DNA of 36,648 bases from Lachnospiraceae bacterium (GTDB taxonomy: Bacteria; Bacillota; Clostridia; Lachnospirales; Lachnospiraceae). Under the pieces are notes generated by a model. The model was not told where the DNA came from. It saw nothing but the letters and a program-made list of their open reading frames with translations, and did no database searches. Positions within the stretch are counted from its first letter, which is position 1, and every line of letters starts with the position of its first letter. Made by a program: the position numbers and the translations under genes. Where the stretch lies: contig JALEWG010000143.1 in NCBI GenBank assembly GCA_022788065.1, forward strand, positions 1 through 36,648. Direction: 5' to 3'. Positions 24,278 to 32,931 of this stretch are shown piece by piece.

Positions 24278-24826
24278 TTACCTTTCATACTGGATTTTCT
24301 TCTTCAGAGCCTCCGCTGTCCCGGCATCCGTGAGGATTCCGGCAAGCTCCAGCCCCAGATCAATGGAGCAGCCCATTCCGCGTCCGGTTGTGATCAGCCT
24401 GTCCGTAACGACGCAGGCGCCCGTACATTCCGCGCCTTCCATTTTATCTTCAAATCCCGGGAAACATGTCACCTGATGTCCCTTCGCAAGTCCCAGCCCG
24501 CCAAGAACACTCGGGGCCGCGCAGATGGCCGCCAGACGTTTTCCGGCAGCCGCATGAGCCTTTAACATTTCCGCAAGTCCTTCATGCTCCCGGAGATGGT
24601 TGGTTCCCGGAAGACCGCCCGGAAGGAACAGAAGATCCGCGTCATCTGTGATATCTTCAAACAGTTCATCAGCCGTGATCCGGAATCCATGGGAACCGGT
24701 CACTTCCTTTTTTCCCGTAACAGACACCAGCTTCACTTCCACGCCCGCCCGGACAAGGACATCGCAGACTGCCAGGCATTCCACTTCCTCCATTCCGTCT
24801 GCCATAAAAGCATATACTTTTGCCAT
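24278..24826 (-). CDS. DJ-1/PfpI family protein
   Basis: A 182-residue class I glutamine amidotransferase-like protein of the DJ-1/ThiJ group. The nucleophile-elbow cysteine is Cys102 in LAAICAAPSVL, and the acidic partner is Glu16 in GMEEVECLAV, equivalent to Glu18/Cys106 of human DJ-1. Bacterial relatives act in carbonyl-stress defence or have unknown substrates, so the exact reaction is open. AAAGGAG precedes the ATG. It lies 32 bases after the DUF975 gene, probably in one transcript. A weak A/T hairpin follows, not convincing as a terminator. Confidence 0.92.
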   Translation of the reverse strand: MAKVYAFMADGMEEVECLAVCDVLVRAGVEVKLVSVTGKKEVTGSHGFRITADELFEDITDDADLLFLPGGLPGTNHLREHEGLAEMLKAHAAAGKRLAAICAAPSVLGGLGLAKGHQVTCFPGFEDKMEGAECTGACVVTDRLITTGRGMGCSIDLGLELAGILTDAGTAEALKKKIQYER

Positions 24827-24858
24827 CTCTTCGTCTCCTTTATTCTATGCCATGTTTC

Positions 24859-25992
24859 TTATCTGTGCTCTGTGCCATCCTCTTCGTAAGGATGGAACTC
24901 TCCGTTCAGATAATATCCTCTACCAGGACCGCCTTCCGAACGTTTCACCTGACCGCCGCGATCCTCCGCATTCCGGGTGTGATCTGTCGTGTTTTCACTT
25001 GCGGGATTTTTCACTTCCGAATCCACCCATACGGAATTATCCTCCGTACCGTTTGTGTTCCAGGAATTTCCCGCTGTATTGTTTCCTCCGTAATTCGGAT
25101 CATAGCTGTCCGTCGGACTTCCAAATCCGAAGTCACCCGCCGGGCCATAATTATCCGCCGGCCCATAACCATCGGGACCGTAATCCGGATATCCGAAACC
25201 ATTCAGGCTTCCTGTATAGCGCAGTCTGAGGATCGCGTAAAGCTCTGCCAGTGTTGCTTCATAATAAGGCATTACAAAATATGTGCCGACACCGCAGGCA
25301 AGCGCTCCGAGAAACATCCAGCCAAAGAACGAGAGTCCCAGAACGAATGTGTTCATTTTCTGTCCCTCCATCATATCCTTGGACAGCCGCAACACATCCA
25401 TCGGTTTCATATCCGGATTTTCCGCCAGAATATACGGAACCAGATGGTAACAATATGAGAGATAGATGCCCGGGATCAGACACAAAAACATTCCAAGACC
25501 GACAAAAAGATTTTTGAGGAACATCGTCAGAATAATGTTCAGATAGTGATTGCTGAATCCCCAGAAAAGCTTCCCGACGCCGGCCGACTGACCAATCAGA
25601 CGACTTTCCATATAGAACCGGTTCTTTCCGACCTGCATCACGGGAAGCACAAAAATTCCCATAATCAGACTGATGATAAAAAGAATCACCATGGTTCCCG
25701 CAAAAATACTCCAGAACAGCTTGCTTCCGATGCTGATAGGAAGCGAGTCAAACGCCCTCTGAATATCAGTAAACGCTCCTGCAGTCTGACCTCCCAGGAT
25801 CTGGTCCGCAATGTTTCCGCCTCCTGCTGTTCCCTGTTCAATACCACTATTCATATTCAGATTGAAATTTATATTCGGTCCGCTGTTGCCGCCGCCCAGC
25901 AGTCCGAAAATAAGGCTGACCGCAAACGCCGCCCAGAAATAACGGCTGACATTGGCTTTCGCCCGTGCTTTTAATTCTGCCCTTGTCCACAT
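24859..25992 (-). CDS. DUF975 family membrane protein with long low-complexity tail
   Basis: A 377-residue protein starting MWTRAELKARAK, the usual DUF975 opening. Hydrophobic segments lie at about 18-34, 93-118, 150-180 and 205-235. The core is followed by about 125 residues rich in Gly, Tyr, Pro, Asn and Asp with YGPDGYGPADNYGPAGD-like repeats, then a charged C-terminus. The ATG at 25992 is chosen because AGGAGG stands 8 bases before it; the ATG two codons earlier is too close. Function of DUF975 is not known. It is transcribed divergently from the CYTH gene. Confidence 0.88.
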   Translation of the reverse strand: MWTRAELKARAKANVSRYFWAAFAVSLIFGLLGGGNSGPNINFNLNMNSGIEQGTAGGGNIADQILGGQTAGAFTDIQRAFDSLPISIGSKLFWSIFAGTMVILFIISLIMGIFVLPVMQVGKNRFYMESRLIGQSAGVGKLFWGFSNHYLNIILTMFLKNLFVGLGMFLCLIPGIYLSYCYHLVPYILAENPDMKPMDVLRLSKDMMEGQKMNTFVLGLSFFGWMFLGALACGVGTYFVMPYYEATLAELYAILRLRYTGSLNGFGYPDYGPDGYGPADNYGPAGDFGFGSPTDSYDPNYGGNNTAGNSWNTNGTEDNSVWVDSEVKNPASENTTDHTRNAEDRGGQVKRSEGGPGRGYYLNGEFHPYEEDGTEHR

Positions 25993-26028
25993 AAGCATTT
26001 CCTCCTATAATTGTTATATGGCCATTTT

Positions 26029-26058
26029 ATCATACTTTTCCCTCGATATTTATTACAA
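26029..26058 (-). promoter_or_regulatory. Sigma-A promoter of the DUF975 gene
   Basis: On the minus strand there is TTGTAA at 26053-26058, an 18-base spacer, and TATGAT at 26029-26034. Its -35 overlaps the -35 of the divergent CYTH promoter. Confidence 0.65.
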
Positions 26059-26080
26059 TTTTCTTATGATATGGTATGAT
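26052..26080 (+). promoter_or_regulatory. Sigma-A promoter of the CYTH gene
   Basis: ATTACA at 26052-26057, a 17-base spacer, and TATGAT at 26075-26080. The -35 is shared with the divergent DUF975 promoter. A leader of about 90 bases follows, without an obvious riboswitch. Confidence 0.6.
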
Positions 26081-26175
26081 GATACCAGGAGCACATCATA
26101 CGGAGCAGTCCGGTATCACAGGTAGCAAACTACCTTTTGTCTCAATATCAGATTTTTTCAAAGGAGCCAGATATT

Positions 26176-26625
26176 ATGGAAATTGAACGCAAGTTTCTTG
26201 TTGAAAATCCACCGGAAACCTATCCGGAGTTTCCGTTCCGCCAGATCGAGCAGGCATATCTCTGCACCGATCCGGTCATCAGAATCCGCCGTGAGGATTC
26301 CTCGTACTATCTCACCTATAAATCGAAAGGACTTTTATCGAGGGAAGAATACAATCTTCCACTGACAGAAGCCTCCTATCTCCATTTGCGCCGGAAAGCA
26401 GACGGAAATATTCTCACAAAAAAACGTTATCTTCTCCCCGTAAACGGGCGCCCCGATCTTACCATCGAACTCGATGTGTTTGAGGGGAAATTTGAGGGGC
26501 TCATACTGGCCGAAGTGGAATTCGCCTCGGAAGACGACGCGAAAGCCTTTGTCCCGCCGGACTGGTTCTCAAGAGACGTCACATTCTCCGGTGAATACCA
26601 GAACAGCCGTCTGTCCACACTGTAA
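26176..26625 (+). CDS. CYTH domain protein (triphosphate tunnel metalloenzyme)
   Basis: A 149-residue CYTH protein. The signature MEIERKFLV (ExExK) opens the protein. The tunnel-lining strands IRIRRED, YYLTYKSKG, TKKRYLLP, IELDVFEG and LAEVEFASEDD then follow in family order. Such enzymes hydrolyse triphosphates such as inorganic tripolyphosphate or thiamine triphosphate with a divalent metal, inside an eight-stranded tunnel. Some relatives are adenylate cyclases, and the substrate cannot be told here. The ATG at 26176 is used, with AAGGAG ahead, because the signature must lie at the very N-terminus. It is a single-gene unit ended by a shared terminator. Confidence 0.93.
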   Translation: MEIERKFLVENPPETYPEFPFRQIEQAYLCTDPVIRIRREDSSYYLTYKSKGLLSREEYNLPLTEASYLHLRRKADGNILTKKRYLLPVNGRPDLTIELDVFEGKFEGLILAEVEFASEDDAKAFVPPDWFSRDVTFSGEYQNSRLSTL

Positions 26626-26634
26626 TCTTTTTCC

Positions 26635-26672
26635 AAAAAGACCACCGACAGCACCCGCCGCCGGTGGTCTTT
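26635..26672. terminator. Bidirectional terminator between the CYTH gene and groEL
   Basis: Arms AAAGACCACCG and CGGTGGTCTTT (near 26637-26647 and 26662-26672) pair perfectly around a 14-base loop. A-rich sequence on the left and T-rich sequence on the right let it work in both directions. It lies between the convergent CYTH and groEL stops. Confidence 0.9.
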
Positions 26673-26693
26673 CTTATACTTGAATTTCAGGAA

Positions 26694-28325
<1,632 letters not shown>

Positions 28326-28349
28326 TTACCTCCAAAAAATGTCTTATTT

Positions 28350-28386
28350 GTCCGGATTCCGGACCCGGTTCCCTTTTACAAGGGAA
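28350..28386. repeat. Two tandem hairpins in the groES-groEL gap
   Basis: GTCCGGA and TCCGGAC at 28350-28364 form a 7-base stem around a single T. TTCCCTT and AAGGGAA at 28369-28386 form a second 7-base stem around 4 bases. They fill most of the 70-base gap. Neither has a T run in the transcribed direction directly after it, though TTTTTT occurs near the groEL ribosome site. Confidence 0.7.
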
Positions 28387-28389
28387 AAC

Positions 28390-28674
28390 TTACTCAATTA
28401 CAGCAAGAATATCGCTCTGTTTCACGATAATGTACTCGTCATCTTCCACTTTCACTTCTGTTCCGGCATATTTGGAAAAGATTACCATATCTCCGGCTTT
28501 TACCTGCATGGTGACTTCCTTTCCGTCAACCACTCCGCCGGGACCTACTGCGATTACTTCCGCCTGCTGCGGCTTTTCCTTTGCCTGACCGGGAAGAACG
28601 ATACCGGATTTTGTGGTCTCTTCTGCTACTAACTGTTTTAAAACAACTCTGTCAAATAATGGTACTAATTTCAT
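28390..28674 (-). CDS. groES: Co-chaperonin GroES
   Basis: A 94-residue 10 kDa chaperonin. It starts [15 protein letters not shown], contains the mobile-loop region [17 protein letters not shown] and the roof/turn segment [12 protein letters not shown], and ends [14 protein letters not shown]. The ATG at 28674 is preceded by AGGAGG and matches the family start. It is the first gene of the groESL operon under CIRCE control. Confidence 0.99.
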   Translation of the reverse strand: MKLVPLFDRVVLKQLVAEETTKSGIVLPGQAKEKPQQAEVIAVGPGGVVDGKEVTMQVKAGDMVIFSKYAGTEVKVEDDEYIIVKQSDILAVIE

Positions 28675-28786
28675 TACTGACTCCTCCTTCATTAAATCTG
28701 TTTTCCTGTAAGGTATAAAACCTGTGGTCCCGTACCTTACTCGAGTATTTCAAGGAACATTTCTTTGTTCCCCTGTCACATGTAAT

Positions 28787-28815
28787 GTTATAGCACGCAT
28801 TATTAGCACTGTCAA
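28787..28815 (-). promoter_or_regulatory. Sigma-A promoter of groESL
   Basis: On the minus strand there is a perfect TTGACA at 28810-28815, a 17-base spacer, and TATAAC at 28787-28792. The -35 lies inside the CIRCE element, so repressor binding would block polymerase. The leader to groES is about 105 bases and can form a GGAACA/TGTTCC hairpin. Confidence 0.88.
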
Positions 28816-28829
28816 GACATGAGTGCTAA
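28803..28829. promoter_or_regulatory. CIRCE operator (HrcA site)
   Basis: TTAGCACTG at 28803-28811, nine bases, and GAGTGCTAA at 28821-28829. The consensus is TTAGCACTC, nine bases, GAGTGCTAA, so there is a single mismatch (the last base of the left arm), and that base is also part of the -35 hexamer. HrcA represses groESL through this element until heat shock. hrcA itself is not in the window. Confidence 0.95.
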
Positions 28830-28974
28830 TTTTTAGGATTTTTTTTGTTTTTTTTCAATTTCTTCATATTTATCCCTTTTCTTTTCCTGAATTTTGGATT
28901 AGAATATTCTTAATATCTATTTTTCCCTCAGGGGACCATACCGAAAGGTGATATAGATGAAAGGAGATCGAATC
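28830..28974. other. A/T-rich gap between groESL and the acidic membrane protein gene
   Basis: The stretch after CIRCE is T-rich (28831-28870). A possible plus-strand -10 (TAGAAT, about 28899-28904) lacks a good -35. The ribosome site AAGGAG is at about 28961-28966. No gene is seen. Confidence 0.5.
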
Positions 28975-29325
28975 ATGTCAAAAAGAAAAACTGGTCTGCT
29001 GATTGCTCTCGGAGCCGCCATCGGCGCTGCTGCCGCGGGTATTTCCTACTATTTTAAATATAAATCCTTCAACGATGAACTTAATACGGATTTCCATGAT
29101 TATGAGGAAGAAGATACAGACGAAGAAGCGACGGACAATGAAGATGACTCCGGCGCGGAAACCTCCGGCCGCACTTATATAACCCTGGATTCCGCGAAGC
29201 ATAAAGCGTGCGCTCTGGAGGAACCCGATAAAGAACAGGAGCCGGAAAAACAGGAGGAAAAGCCTGCTGACCCTCCTGTACCGGCCGCGACTGTTGAGGA
29301 AGATACGGAAGGAGACTCGGAATGA
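28975..29325 (+). CDS. Acidic protein with N-terminal membrane anchor
   Basis: A 116-residue protein. A short basic start (MSKRKTG) is followed by an Ala/Gly-rich hydrophobic segment (about residues 6-27) and then a very acidic, probably disordered region with many Glu, Asp and Pro (for example EEEDTDEEATDNEDD). This predicts a single-pass anchor with an extended tail. AAGGAG precedes the ATG at 28975; an ATG at 28957 is the alternative. It overlaps the IclR gene by 4 bases (ATGA). Family not recognised, function unknown. Confidence 0.75.
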   Translation: MSKRKTGLLIALGAAIGAAAAGISYYFKYKSFNDELNTDFHDYEEEDTDEEATDNEDDSGAETSGRTYITLDSAKHKACALEEPDKEQEPEKQEEKPADPPVPAATVEEDTEGDSE

Positions 29326-30095
29326 TTCAAAGCCTACTCCGCTCCATGGAATTACTGGAAGTCCTGAAAGAAAAAAACCGCAGTTTTTCCATTGCCGAGC
29401 TGGCTGAGGCTATGGATCTGCCGCCAAGCACAGTACACCGCATTCTGCAGACATTCTGTGAAAAAAAGTATGTGGTCCGTGATGAACGCTCTCATACGTA
29501 CCGGCTGGGTCCTGCTCTCATCTCTCTCGGAAAAGCAGCAGCCAAGAGTATCCGGCTTCAGGATGCGGCGCATCCGATCCTCAATGCCCTTTCCGAACGG
29601 ACGGTAGAAGATTCTTATCTGATTATCCCGGTTGGGAACAAGGGGCTCGTGATAGAAAAAGTGGACGGACCAAGCCACCTGAAAGTCGTTGAGGAGTTCG
29701 GTTATGAAATGTACCTCCATTGCGGCGCTATCCGCAAGGTACTGCTTGCCTATCAGTCTCCCGCCTTTATCGACGAATATTTTAAGAACATTATCATTCA
29801 TGACCGTGCGTTTCCGCATGTACGGCCTGCGGATCTCCGCGCAGAGCTGGAAAAGATCCGCCGTGACGGCTATGCCATCACCCACGGAGATTATGTCACT
29901 GACGCGTACGGAATCGGCGCTCCCGTCTTCAACTCCGAAGGTGAAATCGCGGGTTCCATCGGTATTATCGCTCCGGGAATCCGCATTGACAGTGACGAGC
30001 ATCTGAACAATCAGCTTGCGCTGGTCCTTCACTTTGCTGCGGAATTGTCTGCAGATCTGGGCTACGTTCCCCATTCCAGCGTCATGTCTGACTGA
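29322..30095 (+). CDS. IclR-family transcriptional regulator
   Basis: A 257-residue regulator. The N-terminal winged helix-turn-helix covers about residues 1-65 (SIAELAEAMDLPPSTVHRILQTF, then the wing HTYRLGPALISLG). The C-terminal IclR effector domain (about 75-250) includes YLHCGAIRKVLLAY and ITHGDYVTDAYGIGAPVF. Family members repress or activate catabolic genes in response to small organic acids. No target can be named here, since the flanking genes are unrelated. The start overlaps the upstream gene by 4 bases, so the two are coupled. Confidence 0.95.
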   Translation: MIQSLLRSMELLEVLKEKNRSFSIAELAEAMDLPPSTVHRILQTFCEKKYVVRDERSHTYRLGPALISLGKAAAKSIRLQDAAHPILNALSERTVEDSYLIIPVGNKGLVIEKVDGPSHLKVVEEFGYEMYLHCGAIRKVLLAYQSPAFIDEYFKNIIIHDRAFPHVRPADLRAELEKIRRDGYAITHGDYVTDAYGIGAPVFNSEGEIAGSIGIIAPGIRIDSDEHLNNQLALVLHFAAELSADLGYVPHSSVMSD

Positions 30096-30103
30096 TATTA
30101 ATG

Positions 30104-30140
30104 AAAAAAGGGCTGCCGCACTATGCGACAACCCCTTTTT
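30104..30140. terminator. Bidirectional terminator between iclR-type and MATE genes
   Basis: The arms AAAAAGGGCTGCCGC and GCGACAACCCCTTTTT pair over about 15 bases with G-T pairs and a 5-base loop. A and T runs at the ends serve both directions. The two flanking genes converge here. Confidence 0.9.
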
Positions 30141-30164
30141 AGTAATGGGAAATAATACCGTTTA

Positions 30165-31565
30165 TCATATTTCAACCGCCAGGTTTCTGAGCCATTTCTT
30201 CTGGCGGTATCTCCAGTATCCCAGGATCATTTTATATACTTCTTCAAACATCACCATGCCATAAACAATGTAGATCGGGTACTTAAAGACCAGACCTCCG
30301 AGAAATGCCAACGGGATGCCGATCAGCCAGACGCCGCTGGTATCAAGAAACAGGCACATTTTCGTGTCCCCGCCGCTCCTCAGTACTCCTACAATATTGA
30401 CATAATTGAACATCTTCGGCTGCATGAACAGAACAAATGCCAGGATACATAAGAATGCATCACGTGCCACGGCTTCTGAGATCCGGTAAATGGAAAGGAT
30501 CGGACCGCAGACTGCCAGACAGATGCACATACCAAAAAGCGTAAGCATAAACTGAAGAATAAAGAAATAGGACGCATGCGTTTCCGCCTCTTTTAATCTT
30601 CCCGCCCCCATCTCATGTCCGAGAATCACAGATGTGGCAGCTCCAAGCCCCTGGAACAGGACGATTGCGATATCCTGTATCGTCATCGCGATGGTGATCG
30701 CCGCAACCGCATTGTCTCCCATTCGGCCATACACCAGGGAATACATGGTCACACCGAGTCCCCACATAAACTCATTGGCGATCACAGGCGTGCAGGTTCC
30801 GGCAAACTGGCGCAAAAATGAGCCGGAATAACCGACCATCTGACGGATCCCGCAGGCGATCGGATACTTTTTCAGGTAGATCACTGTGATCAGAACCAGA
30901 CTCTCCGCAATTCTTGCCGTCAGTGTTGCGAGTGCCGCACCCGTAACGCCGAGGCCCATTCCCCAGATTCCGAACTCCATTCCTGCAATATGTAAGGTTC
31001 TCACAGGAAAAATCATGAAAAAGTTGCATACGATATTGATCACAATCGCCATACAGCTGGTAAACACCGGAAGCTTTACATGTCCCACAGCGCGGAGCAT
31101 CGCGACGTATACGTTGGTAAGCGCCGTGAACGGATACGATAACGCTGCTACGGCAAGATACATGGCGCCGACACGGATCGTTTCGGGGCTGACTGTAAAT
31201 ATTCTCATGACAGCCTCCGGACAGAGCACGGAAGGAGCCAGAAAGCAGATGGAACCTCCGACTGCAATGGCCAGTGCGATTCCCTGCACCTTTCTGATAT
31301 TTTTCACATCACCGTTTCCCCAGTACTGTGCCGCCAGGATCCCGCTTCCGCTCACCACTCCGAACACCAGCAGCGAAAACACGAAAAACACCTTGTTAGC
31401 CAGTCCGACGGCGGCAATTGCCGTCTCGCCAAGCATTCCGATCATCATGGTATCCACCATATTGACGACCGTGTTGAGCATTCCCTGCATGGCAACCGGA
31501 AGCGCGATCCGGAACGCCTTTTCCAGAAATGCCTTATCCTGAATCATCTGTTTTACTGCGGACAT
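30165..31565 (-). CDS. MATE-family efflux transporter
   Basis: A 466-residue protein with about twelve membrane segments, of the multidrug and toxic compound extrusion family, which exports cationic drugs or metabolites against Na+ or H+. The first repeat opens with ALPVAMQGMLNTVVNMVDTMMIG and contains GSGILAAQYWG. The second repeat has a matching pattern (VILGHEMGAGRLKEAE). The substrate is unknown. GGGGAG precedes the ATG. It has its own strong promoter, and I see no tie to neighbouring genes beyond position. Confidence 0.94.
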   Translation of the reverse strand: MSAVKQMIQDKAFLEKAFRIALPVAMQGMLNTVVNMVDTMMIGMLGETAIAAVGLANKVFFVFSLLVFGVVSGSGILAAQYWGNGDVKNIRKVQGIALAIAVGGSICFLAPSVLCPEAVMRIFTVSPETIRVGAMYLAVAALSYPFTALTNVYVAMLRAVGHVKLPVFTSCMAIVINIVCNFFMIFPVRTLHIAGMEFGIWGMGLGVTGAALATLTARIAESLVLITVIYLKKYPIACGIRQMVGYSGSFLRQFAGTCTPVIANEFMWGLGVTMYSLVYGRMGDNAVAAITIAMTIQDIAIVLFQGLGAATSVILGHEMGAGRLKEAETHASYFFILQFMLTLFGMCICLAVCGPILSIYRISEAVARDAFLCILAFVLFMQPKMFNYVNIVGVLRSGGDTKMCLFLDTSGVWLIGIPLAFLGGLVFKYPIYIVYGMVMFEEVYKMILGYWRYRQKKWLRNLAVEI

Positions 31566-31640
31566 TTTTATCTCTCCCCAATCTTTCGTTAATACTTCTT
31601 AATCACTTGTGCATACGACTTCCATACGCATATGATCTCA

Positions 31641-31669
31641 ATTCTAGCAGAAAACGATCCGTACGTAAA
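31641..31669 (-). promoter_or_regulatory. Sigma-A promoter of the MATE gene
   Basis: On the minus strand there is TTTACG at 31664-31669, a 17-base spacer, and TAGAAT at 31641-31646 with an upstream TGC (extended -10). The leader is about 70 bases. Confidence 0.75.
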
Positions 31670-31700
31670 GGCTTTCCGCAGTATTCTATATGAGGTTACG

Positions 31701-31750
31701 GGAAAAAGAAGCTGCCGCCTCACGATTTTCGTCGATAAGGCGGCAGCTTC
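31701..31750 (-). terminator. Terminator of the hgd operon
   Basis: Perfect 13-base arms, GAAGCTGCCGCCT and AGGCGGCAGCTTC (31738-31750 and 31708-31720), are followed on the minus strand by TTTTTCCC. It lies 24 bases after the hgdB stop. Confidence 0.95.
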
Positions 31751-31774
31751 GGTACGGGATTATACAATTCCGGA

Positions 31775-32926
31775 TTATTTATTCATTTCAAGAACATCTG
31801 CGAATGCCTGAATTGCTGTGCGGGCCTGGCCGAAGTCTCGCATCTGCTGATCAATACCGAGCTTGATATGCGGGATTCCTGCATCGTCAAGAGCTTTCTT
31901 TAAGTACGGATACTCCATCTCCTCCGGATCACAGAACTGCTGCATGAACAGTACCAGACCCTGAGCTCCGCTCTCCTTAACCAGGTTGGCAACAAACTCG
32001 CCGCGGCGGTTCTCGGAGGACTTCGGATCGTAAAGCAGCACATCGTGGTCGATGTTTGCGAACTGTTTTGCAAGAGCCATCATCGGACATGCCTCATCGG
32101 TCGGAACATCGGTCTTGAAGGCGCGTGTCTCGTGAGCCACATCGTCTGCCGCGATCGCAATGTTGTTCTCCTCGAAAGCAGCCAGAAGTGCCGGATTATC
32201 ACAGATAATACCGGAAGTAACAACCTTTGTTCCGTTCCAGTCACATACCGGAAGTTTAGCAAGCTCTGCGTTTAACTCATTGAGTTTTGCTGTATATTCA
32301 GGCTTCTCCATGAACCAGAATGCCTTTAACACTGCAGAACGCTTCGTCGGTGTAATCACATCACAGTGCTCGCTTGCCAGCTTAACAAACTCACGGCGTG
32401 CGGCACGGCTCTCATTATACACCTTGATCGCATTCCAGATATCATCGTTTGTGATCTCTTTTCCGGCAACCTTTTCCAGTTCCTTCTTAACGTGATCATA
32501 CTGATCGATACAGAACTCAAGACCGAAATCCTCGAAACGGTTCTGCGGATGAGCCAGGAAGATCACAGACATCTTGTCGCCCATGGCAACGCGGAAGTTC
32601 TGGCTCATGGGGCGAAGCGTATCACAGATGGTAGGCGTAATAATTCCGTCCAGCCCGTCCATGGTTCCGTCCAGAAGCATTTCAAGAGCCAGCTGTGCGA
32701 TCGTGCAGTAGAAGGTTGCACAGTACTCTTTTGCACGGCTGATATTCTTTGTGTTGGAGCCCCAGATTCCCATCGGAACCATTCCGGCTGCATAAACAAG
32801 CTCTTCCGGTGCATAGTAAGGAAGAACGCCGATGACCTTCTTGCCCTGTGCCTTATATTCGGCAAGCTGCTGCTTCGGAGTTGCAGCTTTTACTTTAAAT
32901 TCATCTAATAATGCGTTGATACTCAT
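31775..32926 (-). CDS. hgdB: (R)-2-hydroxyglutaryl-CoA dehydratase, beta subunit
   Basis: A 383-residue subunit of component D, which removes water from (R)-2-hydroxyglutaryl-CoA to give glutaconyl-CoA by a ketyl-radical mechanism after one-electron activation by HgdC. It starts MSINALLDEFKVKAATPKQQ and is very similar along its whole length to Acidaminococcus fermentans HgdB as I recall it. Cysteines likely to bind the [4Fe-4S] cluster are in KEYCATFYC, TICDTLRPMSQ and MQQFCDPEEMEYP. GGAGG lies in the end of hgdA, 5 bases separate the genes, and a terminator follows. Confidence 0.96.
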   Translation of the reverse strand: MSINALLDEFKVKAATPKQQLAEYKAQGKKVIGVLPYYAPEELVYAAGMVPMGIWGSNTKNISRAKEYCATFYCTIAQLALEMLLDGTMDGLDGIITPTICDTLRPMSQNFRVAMGDKMSVIFLAHPQNRFEDFGLEFCIDQYDHVKKELEKVAGKEITNDDIWNAIKVYNESRAARREFVKLASEHCDVITPTKRSAVLKAFWFMEKPEYTAKLNELNAELAKLPVCDWNGTKVVTSGIICDNPALLAAFEENNIAIAADDVAHETRAFKTDVPTDEACPMMALAKQFANIDHDVLLYDPKSSENRRGEFVANLVKESGAQGLVLFMQQFCDPEEMEYPYLKKALDDAGIPHIKLGIDQQMRDFGQARTAIQAFADVLEMNK

Positions 32927-32931
32927 CTCGT

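Noticed and set aside
29352-30131. 259-codon minus-strand frame
   Set aside because: Antisense to the IclR gene and crosses the downstream terminator; the IclR frame is clearly the real one.
30886-31542. 218-codon plus-strand frame
   Set aside because: Antisense to the MATE gene; its Thr/Ser/Ile-rich translation is typical of a shadow of a membrane protein gene.
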